From: Microbacterium algeriense
GTDB lineage: Bacteria > Actinomycetota > Actinomycetes > Actinomycetales > Microbacteriaceae
DNA length: 64,000 bases
Reading direction: 5' to 3'
NCBI RefSeq assembly: GCF_008868005.1
Contig: NZ_WAAO01000003.1
Coordinates: forward strand, 434,001 to 498,000
This document shows, piece after piece, positions 42,705 to 52,526 of this stretch (positions within the stretch are counted from its first letter, which is position 1; every line of letters starts with the position of its first letter). Made by a program: the position numbers and the translations under genes. The notes under the pieces are model-generated. The model did not search any database and was not told the DNA's origin. It worked only from the letters and a program-made list of their open reading frames with translations.

Positions 42705-43913
42705 TCAGCCTTCCGCGAGCGCCGGCGTCGGCGGGGCGGCCTTGGCCTCCTGCCACCGCCGCTTCGTCCCGGCGCTCAGCCGCGCCCAGGTGCGATCGCG
42801 GATGAAGATCGAGTCGATCGCGATCATGGTGAGCGAGAACCAGGGCAATCCCATGAGCACCGCGATGCCGATGTGGAAGGACAGGATGCCCAGCAGGCCG
42901 ATCAGTCGCGTCGGCCGTGTCAGCAGCATCAGCGGGAACGCGACCTGCAGGATGATCGACCCCCAGCTCGCGATCGTGACCATCGGTCCCCACGTCGTGA
43001 CGAGGTCGCTCAGCACCGGCCAGGTTCCGAACCGCGCGGTCTGCAGCGGGTTGTAGACCGCGTACCCCTCCTCCCATGGCGACCCGCCCGCCTTGTACAG
43101 GGCGCCGGAGGCGTAGACGAAGCACACCTGCGCCGTGAGGGCGACCAGAGCGAGGTTGTGGAACATCGTCCCCAGCAGTGCGGGCTGACTGTCCGGCGGG
43201 AACCACTCACCCGCACGGGCGCGTCGACGGGCGTCCAACGACCAGCGCGCGGCGGGGTCGGCGAAGAACAGCAGCAGCAGCGCGATCCGGAACATGTTGT
43301 CGCCCTGGTCGCCCACCATGTCGTTCGCCTCGATGAACCCGACCCAGAGGCAGAAGAAGATCGGCAGCACGATGCGGAAGCGCCAGCCCAGCACGAACAG
43401 CACCGCCAGCACCCCGAGGAGCAGGTAGAGCGCCGTGTACAGCACGTCGTTGCCCATCGTCGCGTGGAAGGCGCTGAACACCCAGATCTTCGGGAAGTCG
43501 CTCACCGGCTCCGCGAGCTCGCCGTTCCAGGCCGATCCCGAACCGAACGTGTACAGGCGGGTGCTGAAGTTCGCTGCCAGCAGGCCGATCGCCGTGACGC
43601 CGAAGAGGATGCGCGTGACGGCGAGGCCGTACAGAGCCTTCTTCCCGTTGAACAGCCAGTCGCCGACGAACGCCGAGATGCGGTCGACGGCCGAGAGCAC
43701 CATCGCCCAGAGGCCGCCGATCATCGACGACGCGAACGTCAGCAGCCGGGTGAGGAACGACCGCGGGGGCGGGCTGTCGGTGCGAGCGGGCTCGGGAGCG
43801 GGAGCAGGCGGAGGGGAGACCGGGGCCGGGGCCGTGGTCGTCGTGCTCGACCGCGCCGTGTCCTTCTTCTTCGGCTCCGACTTCCGGGGCGCCGTCCTGA
43901 CCGGCGCGCTCAC
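42705..43913 (-). CDS. HTTM-domain membrane protein (vitamin K carboxylase-like fold)
   Basis: A 402-residue polytopic protein with a Pro/Ala/Thr-rich cytosolic head of about 55 residues and then an HTTM domain: LAVTRILFGVTAIGLLAANF, WNGELAEPVSDFPK, MVGDQGDNMFRIALLLLFF, YASGALYKAGGSPWEEG. The family shares the fold of vitamin K-dependent gamma-carboxylase, but bacterial members have no established reaction. I chose the GTG at 43913, which overlaps the upstream stop (GTGA); the frame reaches 43997 only inside the upstream gene. Pairing with a DUF5819 protein is common in actinobacteria, and the two probably work as a membrane complex. Confidence 0.8.
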   Translation of the reverse strand: MSAPVRTAPRKSEPKKKDTARSSTTTTAPAPVSPPPAPAPEPARTDSPPPRSFLTRLLTFASSMIGGLWAMVLSAVDRISAFVGDWLFNGKKALYGLAVTRILFGVTAIGLLAANFSTRLYTFGSGSAWNGELAEPVSDFPKIWVFSAFHATMGNDVLYTALYLLLGVLAVLFVLGWRFRIVLPIFFCLWVGFIEANDMVGDQGDNMFRIALLLLFFADPAARWSLDARRRARAGEWFPPDSQPALLGTMFHNLALVALTAQVCFVYASGALYKAGGSPWEEGYAVYNPLQTARFGTWPVLSDLVTTWGPMVTIASWGSIILQVAFPLMLLTRPTRLIGLLGILSFHIGIAVLMGLPWFSLTMIAIDSIFIRDRTWARLSAGTKRRWQEAKAAPPTPALAEG

Positions 43914-44728
43914 GGCTGGATCCTCTCGAACTGGCTGCGGAACGTGTCCGCGAAGTTCTCGCGACTCTGGCCTTCCTCTTCTATGGGCAGCCGCCACCCC
44001 GTGGTCGAGAACGTCGGATCCGGACGCTGCGCACCAGGGTCGTTGCGTTCCTCATACGGGACCACGTTCTGTCGGCTCACGCGGTACTGCACCTTGACGA
44101 CGGCATCCGCTCCCCAGATCGCGTAGGCCACCTGGGTGGCGTAGGCCGTGGAGAGGTGCTCCTCGGCCATGTACGCCTCCGTCGAGGGATTGTCCCCCTC
44201 GAGCTCGTCGAAGGAGCGCACCATCCACTCCTCCCAGCCGTCCTCGGCGAAGTCGAGGCCGACGACGGCCTGCTGATCGGCGCTCAGCTTGTTGTACGCG
44301 TTCATCTGCCCGCTCGCCACCTCGCTGGATTGGATCCCCGCGCGGGGCGGGAACAGGTTGTAGCGGATCATCGACAGCTCGACGTCGGTGGCGCTGACCC
44401 AGCCGGTCTCGACCTCCGCGCCGTCCTTCTCGATCACGGCGCGCACGTTGAAGTGGTAGTCGCCGTTGATCGGCTCCGGTGCGAAGACGCTCCACGATTG
44501 GCCGAACATCGGCAGCATGTATCCGGCGAGAACCTCCTGCGTCGGAATCTCCCGTAACGCCGAGTACGGGGCGATCCAGAGGAAGGACGCGGCGATGTGC
44601 CACAGCGTCAGCAGGCAGGCGGCGAAGGCGATGAGCTTGACCCACCAGGTCGGGCGCGGCCGCACCACGGCGGCTGCGCCCGAACCGGGCAGGTCGGTTT
44701 CCGGTGAGGACTCGGGTTTCGTGTTCAT
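43910..44728 (-). CDS. DUF5819 family membrane-anchored protein
   Basis: A 272-residue protein with one membrane helix (about 29-50, WWVKLIAFAACLLTLWHIAA) and an exported domain with MFGQSWSVFAPEPINGDYHFNVRA, a pattern I associate with DUF5819. It ends directly inside the HTTM gene start (four-base overlap), so the two are translationally coupled. GAGGGAAGTGA precedes the ATG. The upstream terminator at 44751-44783 separates it from the Ala-rich surface protein gene. Function is unknown; the F-A-P-E-P motif also appears in HTTM-associated proteins. Confidence 0.7.
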   Translation of the reverse strand: MNTKPESSPETDLPGSGAAAVVRPRPTWWVKLIAFAACLLTLWHIAASFLWIAPYSALREIPTQEVLAGYMLPMFGQSWSVFAPEPINGDYHFNVRAVIEKDGAEVETGWVSATDVELSMIRYNLFPPRAGIQSSEVASGQMNAYNKLSADQQAVVGLDFAEDGWEEWMVRSFDELEGDNPSTEAYMAEEHLSTAYATQVAYAIWGADAVVKVQYRVSRQNVVPYEERNDPGAQRPDPTFSTTGWRLPIEEEGQSRENFADTFRSQFERIQP

Positions 44729-44750
44729 TCACTTCCCTCTCACCGCTGAG

Positions 44751-44783
44751 GGCCGAGGCCGCCGTGGGGAAACGGCCTCGGCC
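44751..44783 (-). terminator. Hairpin terminator after the giant Ala/Ser/Asp-rich protein gene
   Basis: GGCCGAGGCCG (44751-44761) and CGGCCTCGGCC (44773-44783) form a perfect 11-base-pair GC stem with an 11-base loop, 25 bases past the stop of the minus-strand gene. There is no T tract, as is common in actinobacteria. Confidence 0.75.
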
Positions 44784-44808
44784 ACCCAACGTTCGTGCGA
44801 CGTGATGT

Positions 44809-47800
44809 CTACTCCGTCTGGACCAGCGGCCGCCGCGACCTCGCGAGCCGCAGCGCCCCCAGCCCGAGCATCAGGAGCAGGACGGCCAGGGCGACCGCAC
44901 CACCCTGGGCCTGGCCACCGGTCGTGGCGAGTCCGGACGCGACGACCTGGAATGTCGCGGACACACTGCCCGACGTCGCTCCGGTGAGCGTCACCGTGTG
45001 GGCGCCCAGGTCGCTGGAGGACGGGATCGTCCAGGTGAAGGTGACGGTGCCCTGCGCGTCGGCGACCTGGGTCCCCAGTGGGACCGGAGCGGACGTCATC
45101 AGCCCCGTCACCGTCTCCCCCGGCTGGAAGCCCGTGCCGATCGCGGTCTGCTGTGCCCCGCGCTCCAGCACCGGCGACCGCAGAGTGATCGCGATGGCCC
45201 CGTTCGGGTCGGCTGCCGCGTCCGCCGAGGCGGATGCCGTGGCCGAGGCCGAGGCATCGGCGGCGGCCGTGGCGGATGCCGTGGCCGAGGAGGAGGCGTT
45301 CGCCGCCGCTGCCGCTGCGGCGTTCGGGTCCGCGTCGGCCGAAGCCGAGGCGTCCGCCGCGCTCGTGGAGGTCGCGTCGTTCTGCGCCGCCGCCTGCGCC
45401 GCTGCCGCCGCGGAGGCGTCGGCCGCCGTCGTGGCCGTGCTCGACGCATCCGTGGAGGCATCGGTGGTCGCCGCAGCCTGAGCCGCCGCACTGGCCGTCA
45501 CGTCCGCGGCAGCGGAGGCCTGGCTGGTCGCATCGGCGAGGGCCGCAGCCACCGCCGCCGCCTCAGCCGAGGCGTTGCTGTCGTCATCCGCCTGTGCCGA
45601 CGCCGCCGCCGATGCGGAGGCGTTCGTGTTGATCTCGGCTGAGGCATCCGCCGCGGCGACCGCATCCGCGGAGGCATCGGTCGACGCACTCGCGATGGCT
45701 GCGGCACTCGCATTCGCCGCGGCGCTCGTGCTGGCGTCGGATGTCGCCGAGGCTTCGGCAGCGGTGTTCGTCGTCGCGTCGGCCAGAGCCGCCGCCTGGG
45801 CGGCGATCGCCGCGCCCGCGTTCGCTTCGGATGCCGCATCCGCCGATGCCGCCGTGGAGGCCGTCGCCGTCGCCGCCGCCTGGGCCGCGGCTTCCGCCGA
45901 CGGATCTGCCGCTGCCGACCCCTCCGCGGTCGCATCGGCGAAGGCCGCAGCCTGGGCCGAGGCTTCGGCGACGGCCGCCGTCGAGGCATCGGCGTCGGCC
46001 GACGCAGAGGCCGAGGCCGCGGCATTGGTGTTGGCCGATGCCTCCGCAGAGGCATCCGTCGAGGAATCCGTGGTCGCGGCCGCTTCGGACGATGCCGCCG
46101 AGTTCGCTTCGGCAGCAGCCGAGGCCGCCGCGTTCACGTCGTCGGACGCGTCCGCCTGCGCCGCCGCCTGCGCCGCGACCGCCGCCGAGGCGTTCGCGGT
46201 CGACGTCACATCGGTCGAGGCGGTCGTGGAGGCGTCGGTCGTCGCCGCGGCCTGCGCCGCCGCGGTGGCATCCGCGGTCGCTGCCGCCGAGGCGGCCGAC
46301 GTCGCGTCGGCGAGCGCGGCTGCTTCCGCGGCGGCCTGCGCCGAGGGATCACCGTCCGCCGTCGCATCGGCCGACGCGGATGCCGAAGCCGCCGCGTTCG
46401 TGTTGACGCCAGCCGGATCAGCCGCGGTGACCTCGGTCGTGTCGGTCGCGGTTGCGGCGCCCGCCGTCGCGGTCAAGGTGTGGCCGGCAGCAGGGGCCGT
46501 GTCGGCCGGCACCGGGTAGTTCGCCGTGAAGGCGCCGAACGCGTCGGTCGTGGCGGTCACCGGACCGCCGACGTTCCCGCCGCCCGGAGCGGTCAGCTGC
46601 AGCGACACCGAGGAGTTCGCCGGCCAGCCAGAGCCGGTGACGGCGAGGTTGGTGCCCGCGGGGACCTGAGCTGCGGCGTCGACGACGACCGGTGCCGCGG
46701 TGACCTCGGTCGTGTCCGTCGCGGTCTGCGTACCCGCGGTGGCCGCGATCGTGTAGCCGGTTCCGGCGGGCGTGCCGGCGGGGACGGGGTAGTCGATCGA
46801 GAAGACGCCGAGCCCGTTGGTCGTCGCCGTCTGCGGGGTGCCGATGAGGCCACCACCCGGAGCCGTGAGCTGCACGGTCACCACGGTGTTCGCGGGCCAG
46901 TTCGCGCCGGAGACGGGAAGGTCGGTGCCTGCTTCGACCGTCGCCGCCGCGTCGACGGTCGCCGTGGCAGGCGCCGCGGTGACCTCCGTCGTGTCGGTCG
47001 CTGTCTGCGTGTCGACCGACGCCGTCACGGTGTAGCCCGTCCCGGCGGGCGTTCCGGCCGGGACCGGATACGACCCGGTGAACACGCCCGAGGCGTTGGT
47101 CGTCATGAGCACCGGTGCGCCGATGTCCCCGCCGCCGGGTGCCGTCAGCTGCACCGACACCGGGGTGGCGGCCGGCCAGCCGGCGCCGGAGACGGCGAGG
47201 TCCGTTCCCGCCTGCACCGTGGGAGCCGCATCCACGGTCGCGGCCGCGATGACCTCCGTCGTGTCGGTGGCCGTGGTCGTGCCCGCCGTCGCGGTGACGG
47301 TGTATCCGGCACCCGGCGTCGCGGATGACGGGACGGGGTAGGCGAGCGTGAAGCCACCGGCAGCGTCCGTCGTCGCGGTGACCGGCGCGCCGACGTTCCC
47401 GCCGCCCGGAGCGGTCAGCTGCACCGACACCTGGGTCGTCGCCGGCCATCCGGAACCGTTGACGGCGAGGCTCGTCCCGGCCTGCACCGTCGCCGCCGCA
47501 TCGATCGCGGCGACGGCCGCGGCTGCGGCCTTCACCGTGGAGGAGCCGAGGTCGAGGGCGACCCCGCCGCCGACGGCGGGGAGCAGGTCGATCGCGAGCG
47601 CACGCACCGTGAAGCTGTCGCCGGGGATGTCCCCCGTCGCCGGCTGCTCGTTGATCGTGATGGTCGCCACCCCGGAGAGCACACCCTGGAGCACCGGGTC
47701 GAGCGTCGTGAGCACCGGGCCGGTCAGGGCGGCGAGCGCCGGCTGGACGAGCGGGATCACGCTCGTGAGCGCCGTGTCGACGAGAGGACCGGTGGTCGTC

Positions 47801-49164
47801 GCGACGGCCGTGGTGACGGCGCTGACCACGGGGTTCAACAGCACCCCGAGGTTGAGCCCGGCGAGGGTGATGTCGGTCGTGACGGCCGGGACGGGAGTCG
47901 CGGTGCCCGCGAACTGCGCGAGCGATCCGATGACCGTCACATCGCCGGAGACGAGCGGCGTCCCGGTGAGCGGCACCGTGAGATCCACCCCGACCGCGAG
48001 CGTGACCTGCAGCGCGTCCAGCGTCGTCGCGAGGATCGAGGAGACCTTGCCGTTGAGGCTGTTGGGATGCGTGCCCGTGAGCGCCGAGGTGATCCCCTGC
48101 TGGATGGCGGCGATCGTCGTCGCCGAGAGCACCGGGGTGTTCGCGGGCAGGGAGTTGAGGTCCGCTCCCGCCCCCGTCTCGACGAGGATCCGCGCCAGGT
48201 CGACGGAGATCGTTCCCGTGCTGAGGTTGACGATCACCGATCCTGTCGTGTTCTCGAGCGGCTGCAGCAGCACCTCGCTCGCGACGGTCTGTCCGACCGT
48301 GTCGAGGCCGGCGATCGAGACGGTTCCGCCGGTCGCCTCGAAGGCCGCGACGAGCGGCACATCCGGGATCGCGTTGATCGTGTCCACGAGCGTCGTCGTC
48401 AGTGCGGTCAGGGCACCGCCGGGTCCGGCGAGGTCGCTGACAGGCGTGACGGTGCCCTGGATCGCCGCGGCGAGCGTGGTCGACAGGCCGGCGACGAGGT
48501 TGCTGTGCAGGTCGAGGTTCAGGTCCGCGATGCGGTACTCCGAGGTGGCGGTCCCGGCGTTGGACTCGGCGCGGGACGCGAGTGCGCCGATGCCGACCGA
48601 GGCCTGGTCGAGGACGGCGTCGGTGAGCCCCGCGACAGCCAGCTGATCGAACAGGTCGGTGAGCTCGAGCGTCGCGGGATCGGTGCTGCCGTCGATGGCG
48701 CCGGTGTCGATCGCGCCGCCCGAGGTGATCGTCCCCGAGGATGCGGTCGACGTCGTCTGAGTGGGCGAGGCGCTGAAGCTCTGGGTGGCGCCCAGGTCGC
48801 CCAGTTGCAGCAGACCGGGTGAGGTGCCGTCGGTCAGCAGCGGGATGTTCAGCGTGCCGACGTCGATGCTCAGCGCCTCGAGCAGAGCCAGGTTGAGACC
48901 GCCGAGCTCCGAACCCGGCGCCGCGGGATTGCTGGTCCGCGTGTGGCCCAGCGCCGCGATGTCGAGCCCGCCGAGCAGCGGAGCCGGCAGTTGGATGATC
49001 TGCCCCTGCGCGACCGACGGATCGTTCGGATTCGCCGCATCCAGCGCGTTCGCCGCCGTCGGCATCAATGCACTGGCGAGGACCACGGCGCCGACGGTCA
49101 TGCCGGCGATGGTCCCGCCCATGGCTCTGCGTCTTTGCAGAGTCCTGCTGTCCAGCTGTTCCAT
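44809..49164 (-). CDS. Sortase-anchored giant surface protein with Ig-like repeats and Ala/Ser/Asp-rich stalk
   Basis: A 1451-residue exported protein. A twin-basic signal peptide (RRRAMGGTIAGMTVGAVVLASALMPTAANA) ends near residue 40. Residues 45-540 form a head domain rich in LGGLDIAALGHTRTSNPAA-type sequence, of the choice-of-anchor G kind. Four near-identical Ig-like repeats of about 93 residues (about 545-915) share GTxLxVxGxxWPA, QLTAPGGG and ATDTTEV. Residues 920-1320 are almost only Ala, Ser, Asp and Thr in three long units that each open with NTNAxASA. One more Ig-like domain follows, then LATTG (1412-1416), a membrane helix and a basic tail, an LAxTG signal for a class E-type sortase. 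Role: probable adhesive or scaffold stalk; ligand unknown. A sigma-type promoter lies upstream. Confidence 0.8.
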   Translation of the reverse strand: MEQLDSRTLQRRRAMGGTIAGMTVGAVVLASALMPTAANALDAANPNDPSVAQGQIIQLPAPLLGGLDIAALGHTRTSNPAAPGSELGGLNLALLEALSIDVGTLNIPLLTDGTSPGLLQLGDLGATQSFSASPTQTTSTASSGTITSGGAIDTGAIDGSTDPATLELTDLFDQLAVAGLTDAVLDQASVGIGALASRAESNAGTATSEYRIADLNLDLHSNLVAGLSTTLAAAIQGTVTPVSDLAGPGGALTALTTTLVDTINAIPDVPLVAAFEATGGTVSIAGLDTVGQTVASEVLLQPLENTTGSVIVNLSTGTISVDLARILVETGAGADLNSLPANTPVLSATTIAAIQQGITSALTGTHPNSLNGKVSSILATTLDALQVTLAVGVDLTVPLTGTPLVSGDVTVIGSLAQFAGTATPVPAVTTDITLAGLNLGVLLNPVVSAVTTAVATTTGPLVDTALTSVIPLVQPALAALTGPVLTTLDPVLQGVLSGVATITINEQPATGDIPGDSFTVRALAIDLLPAVGGGVALDLGSSTVKAAAAAVAAIDAAATVQAGTSLAVNGSGWPATTQVSVQLTAPGGGNVGAPVTATTDAAGGFTLAYPVPSSATPGAGYTVTATAGTTTATDTTEVIAAATVDAAPTVQAGTDLAVSGAGWPAATPVSVQLTAPGGGDIGAPVLMTTNASGVFTGSYPVPAGTPAGTGYTVTASVDTQTATDTTEVTAAPATATVDAAATVEAGTDLPVSGANWPANTVVTVQLTAPGGGLIGTPQTATTNGLGVFSIDYPVPAGTPAGTGYTIAATAGTQTATDTTEVTAAPVVVDAAAQVPAGTNLAVTGSGWPANSSVSLQLTAPGGGNVGGPVTATTDAFGAFTANYPVPADTAPAAGHTLTATAGAATATDTTEVTAADPAGVNTNAAASASASADATADGDPSAQAAAEAAALADATSAASAAATADATAAAQAAATTDASTTASTDVTSTANASAAVAAQAAAQADASDDVNAAASAAAEANSAASSEAAATTDSSTDASAEASANTNAAASASASADADASTAAVAEASAQAAAFADATAEGSAAADPSAEAAAQAAATATASTAASADAASEANAGAAIAAQAAALADATTNTAAEASATSDASTSAAANASAAAIASASTDASADAVAAADASAEINTNASASAAASAQADDDSNASAEAAAVAAALADATSQASAAADVTASAAAQAAATTDASTDASSTATTAADASAAAAAQAAAQNDATSTSAADASASADADPNAAAAAAANASSSATASATAAADASASATASASADAAADPNGAIAITLRSPVLERGAQQTAIGTGFQPGETVTGLMTSAPVPLGTQVADAQGTVTFTWTIPSSSDLGAHTVTLTGATSGSVSATFQVVASGLATTGGQAQGGAVALAVLLLMLGLGALRLARSRRPLVQTE

Positions 49165-49248
49165 TCGCTACTCCCGAGTGATGCGATCTTCCGCGTCACA
49201 AGGCCCCCCCACGGGTCGACAGGTGTCGGCCGAGCGATGTTGGAGACA

Positions 49249-49277
49249 GTATTACGGTGCTCCACGGGATATGTCCA
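49249..49277 (-). promoter_or_regulatory. Housekeeping-type promoter for the giant surface protein gene
   Basis: On the minus strand -35 TGGACA (49272-49277) and -10 TAATAC (49249-49254) are separated by 17 bases, the best vegetative promoter in the window. It gives a leader of about 80 bases before the ATG at 49164, which has GGGAGTAG as ribosome site. The rest of the 49165-49403 gap holds only the GH3 terminator. Confidence 0.7.
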
Positions 49278-49353
49278 GCACTTGTCCAGAAATCCATCCA
49301 CGAGGGGCTCCCCACGAGACATTCCGCCATCGTCTGACCGGGCGGCGACGACA

Positions 49354-49389
49354 GAACCGCCCCGCAGACCGGAGTCGGCGAGGCGGTTC
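49354..49389 (-). terminator. Hairpin terminator after the GH3 gene
   Basis: GAACCGCC (49354-49361) and GGCGGTTC (49382-49389) pair perfectly around a 20-base loop, starting 15 bases past the GH3 stop on the minus strand. Confidence 0.55.
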
Positions 49390-49403
49390 GAGGGGTCCGA
49401 CGG

Positions 49404-51158
49404 CTACAGCGCGAGCCCGTGGCCGAATCGGAACAGCGGGTCGGCGGTGTCGAACGGCACGTCGGGGCGCGACGCCTCGACGGCGGCCATCGAGCGCGGG
49501 AGGTCGAAGGGCAGCGCGCCCCGTGCCGGCGAGGCACCGCTCAGGACGTCGAGCAGCGCCGGGGCCGATGCACCCCAGTTCACGGTCAGCGCTGCCGCGA
49601 CCCCCGCGATCGGGGTGAGGATCGGCGGACGGTCGGCGAGCACGTCGACCACCGTGGGAACGGCGGCCGCGACCTCACGGACGTGCGCGATCACCGCCTC
49701 CGAGAACTCCAGGGAACCCGCGTGGAAGAAGTTCTCGAACATCGTCGCGCGCTCCTCGAACGGAGCCTGCAACCGCAGGATCGCGAGGTCGGCCTCTGCC
49801 GGCGTGTCCACGACCTGCCCGAAGGCGGCCGCGACATCGGCGTCGATCCCCTCGACGTAGAGCTTCCGCCCGGGCGGGAAGGGCAGCACGTCGTCGTTGG
49901 CGAGCACGGTGATCGAGGCGCGCTGCGCCTCCTCCCCTGCGGCACGGAAGTCCGCACGGCCCACGATCTCGTCGGCCGCATCCTCATCCACGAAGGGATC
50001 GTCGAACAGGCCCAGCTCGAACTTCTCGCGCAGGATGCGTCGAGCCGAGATGTCGAGTCGCTCTTCGGGGACCTCGCCGTCGGCGATGAGCTCGAGCAGC
50101 AGCTCCGGGTTCGCCTCTCCGCCGAACTGGTCGACGCCGGCATCCAGCACCTTCTTCATCCGCTCTCGGGGCGTCAGGTCCTCGACGCCCCAGGCGCGGG
50201 CGGGGAAGGGCTGGCCGAAGATCTCGGAATCGCTGATCAGGCCCCAGTCGGTGCAGACCAGACCGTCGAATCCGTAGCGCTCGCGCAGCAGCCCGGTGAT
50301 CACGGACTTGTTGAAGCCGAAGCCCACCTCCTCGTACTCCGTGCCGACGGGCATCCCGTAGTACGGCATCATCTGCCGGGTACCCGCGGCGAGCGCATCC
50401 TCGAACGGCTTCAGGTGAAGCTCGAACTCGCCGCCAGGATAGACCTGCTCGCGACCGTAGGGGAAGTGCGGATCCTCGCCGTCCTTCTGCGGACCACCCC
50501 CGGGGAAGTGCTTGGTCATGGTCGACACCGAACCGGGCCCGAAGGACTCCCCCTGGAACCCCCGGATGTACGCCGCGCCGAGACGCCCGGCGAGCTCGGC
50601 GTCCTCCCCGAAGGTCGCGGTCTGCCGTGCCCACCGCGGCTCCGTCGCGAGGTCGACCTGCGGGTGCAGGGCGACCCGCAACCCGACGGCCGTGTACTCC
50701 TGGCGGGCGATGTCGGCGAAGCGCTCGACGAGCTCCTCATCGCGGGTCGCGGCGAGACCGAGGGTCTCCGGCCACTGCGAGAACGGACCGGCGAGGATCG
50801 ACGCGCCGGGGTTCTCGCTGAACGAGTGCCGCGGGTCGGTCGAGAGCGTCACCGGGATGCCGAGCCGCGTGGAGGCGGCGAGGCGCTGCAGCGCGTTGTG
50901 CCACGCGGCGATCTCCCGACCGCTGGGCGCGCCGCCGAGCAGGTTGAAGTGCGTCATCCGCTTGGATTCGAGGAACTCCCGCGCCGACGGCGTCGCGAAC
51001 ACCGGGTTGGGTTCCTCCAGATCGCCGATCGCGATCATGGTGTGGAAGAAGAGTCCGGCCTTCTCCTCGATCGTCATGGCGTCGAGCAGCAGCTGCACCC
51101 GCTCGTCGACCGAGAGGTCGGTGTCGAGCCACGGGCGGGCGATGGTGGTCTCGGTCAT
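49404..51158 (-). CDS. Glycoside hydrolase family 3 enzyme
   Basis: A 584-residue GH3 protein without a signal peptide, hence cytosolic. The barrel domain has STDPRHSFSENPGAS, TKHFPGGGPQ, and the nucleophile aspartate in GLVCTDWG (Asp304). A C-terminal sandwich domain follows (NDDVLPFPPGRKLYVEGID, then LPFDLPRSMAAV). Family members hydrolyse beta-linked glucosides, xylosides or N-acetylglucosaminides; the specificity here is open. I chose the ATG at 51158, two bases after the transporter stop, with GGGAGTCAAG ahead. It is in an operon with an MFS carrier that probably imports its substrate, controlled by the divergent TetR-type protein. Confidence 0.88.
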   Translation of the reverse strand: MTETTIARPWLDTDLSVDERVQLLLDAMTIEEKAGLFFHTMIAIGDLEEPNPVFATPSAREFLESKRMTHFNLLGGAPSGREIAAWHNALQRLAASTRLGIPVTLSTDPRHSFSENPGASILAGPFSQWPETLGLAATRDEELVERFADIARQEYTAVGLRVALHPQVDLATEPRWARQTATFGEDAELAGRLGAAYIRGFQGESFGPGSVSTMTKHFPGGGPQKDGEDPHFPYGREQVYPGGEFELHLKPFEDALAAGTRQMMPYYGMPVGTEYEEVGFGFNKSVITGLLRERYGFDGLVCTDWGLISDSEIFGQPFPARAWGVEDLTPRERMKKVLDAGVDQFGGEANPELLLELIADGEVPEERLDISARRILREKFELGLFDDPFVDEDAADEIVGRADFRAAGEEAQRASITVLANDDVLPFPPGRKLYVEGIDADVAAAFGQVVDTPAEADLAILRLQAPFEERATMFENFFHAGSLEFSEAVIAHVREVAAAVPTVVDVLADRPPILTPIAGVAAALTVNWGASAPALLDVLSGASPARGALPFDLPRSMAAVEASRPDVPFDTADPLFRFGHGLAL

Positions 51159-51160
51159 GG

Positions 51161-52459
51161 TCACTTGACTCCCTTGATGCGGTAGACGAGCACGGCGCCC
51201 GCCAGCGCGACGAGCGCACCGAACAGGTACCACGTGGTGTAGCCGCCGAGCGGCGTTGCCGCCCCGATCGCGATGATGCCCGGGGCGATGGCCGGGGCGA
51301 TCGACTGCGGCAGGGCGTTGGCGATGTTCAGCACGCCGAGGTCCTTCGCCACGTCGTCGGGGTTCGGCAGCACCTCTGTCGCGAGGGCGAGGTCGACCGA
51401 GAGGAACGATCCGGCGCCGAGACCGATGATCGCCTGCGCGATGATGACGGTCGTGACGTCGGGGGCGATGGCGAGGATGACCAGACCGACCACCATGATG
51501 ACTCCGGCGACGGCGACGAACGGACGGCGCTTGCCGATCCTGTCGGAGAGGAAGCCGCCGAGCGGGGAGGAGATCGCCATCGCCGCCATCGAGGCGAGGT
51601 TGGCGGCGAGGATGATGCCGACGGCCCCTTGCTCGTCGAGGCCGAACTTGGTGACCAGGTACAGCGGGAGGAAGGTGGCGATGCCGGCGTAGCCGAACAT
51701 CACGAAGAACTTGGTGAGCCAGGTCCAGCCGAAGTCGGGGTGCTTGCGCGGGTTGAACACGAACGAGCCGAAGAACATCCCGATCGTGAACTTCTCGGCG
51801 GGCTTCTCGGTGAGGCGGCGGTCCTTGAGGGTCAGGACGAAGACGACGACCAGGATCAGCGCGATGACGCCGGGCACGACGAAGCGCTCGAAGTCACCGG
51901 GAAGGAAGTTCACCAGGAAGCTGCCGGCGAGGATGCCGATCGGGGTCGTGATGCCGATGATGCCGGACACCTTGCCGCGGCTGGAGACGGGAACCTGGTC
52001 GGGCAGGGTGGCGTTCGCTGCGGCGAGCACGGCGTTCATGGCCGTCTGCACGAGGCACCACGAGAGCAGCACCATCCAGACGGACGTCGCCGCGCCGATG
52101 AGGACGAAACCGCCGAGCCCGACGATTGCGCCGCCCAGGATCCAGGGACGACGCATGCCCCAGCGCGATGTGGTGCGGTCGGACAGTCGCCCGACGAGCG
52201 GGTTCGCGACGAGGGCGAAGATCGCGCCGACGCCCATCACCAGGCCGAGGCTCCCCTCGGTGTTCACGGGATCGATGTGCTGGACCTTGAAGGCCATGGA
52301 CACCATCACCGGGGTGAGCAGGGCGAGGTACACGCCGAAATTGACGGCGGCGAGACCCGGCGTGTACCCGCGCGGGGTCTTCGACGGCGTGGTCCCCGGG
52401 GCCTTGAAGCCCGTGGTTCCGACCGCGGCCGCGGCAGCGGCGGATGACAGCTCTGTCAT
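51161..52459 (-). CDS. MFS transporter, probable glycoside carrier
   Basis: A 432-residue protein with twelve hydrophobic segments. The loop LVGRLSDRTTSRWGMRRPWIL between helices 2 and 3 is the MFS signature, and a related GGFLSDRIGKRRPF marks the second half. The N-terminus is Ala/Thr-rich and cytosolic. AAAGGAC precedes the ATG. It is co-transcribed with the GH3 gene (two-base gap) and divergent from a tandem TetR regulator with two operator-like repeats in between, so it most likely imports a glycoside that the GH3 enzyme cleaves and that relieves repression. The substrate is unknown. Confidence 0.83.
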   Translation of the reverse strand: MTELSSAAAAAAVGTTGFKAPGTTPSKTPRGYTPGLAAVNFGVYLALLTPVMVSMAFKVQHIDPVNTEGSLGLVMGVGAIFALVANPLVGRLSDRTTSRWGMRRPWILGGAIVGLGGFVLIGAATSVWMVLLSWCLVQTAMNAVLAAANATLPDQVPVSSRGKVSGIIGITTPIGILAGSFLVNFLPGDFERFVVPGVIALILVVVFVLTLKDRRLTEKPAEKFTIGMFFGSFVFNPRKHPDFGWTWLTKFFVMFGYAGIATFLPLYLVTKFGLDEQGAVGIILAANLASMAAMAISSPLGGFLSDRIGKRRPFVAVAGVIMVVGLVILAIAPDVTTVIIAQAIIGLGAGSFLSVDLALATEVLPNPDDVAKDLGVLNIANALPQSIAPAIAPGIIAIGAATPLGGYTTWYLFGALVALAGAVLVYRIKGVK

Positions 52460-52526
52460 GACAGTCCTTTCGATTCACCGCACATCTTCGGGCGATGCGG
52501 TTCTGGGATGACCATACACGAATCTC

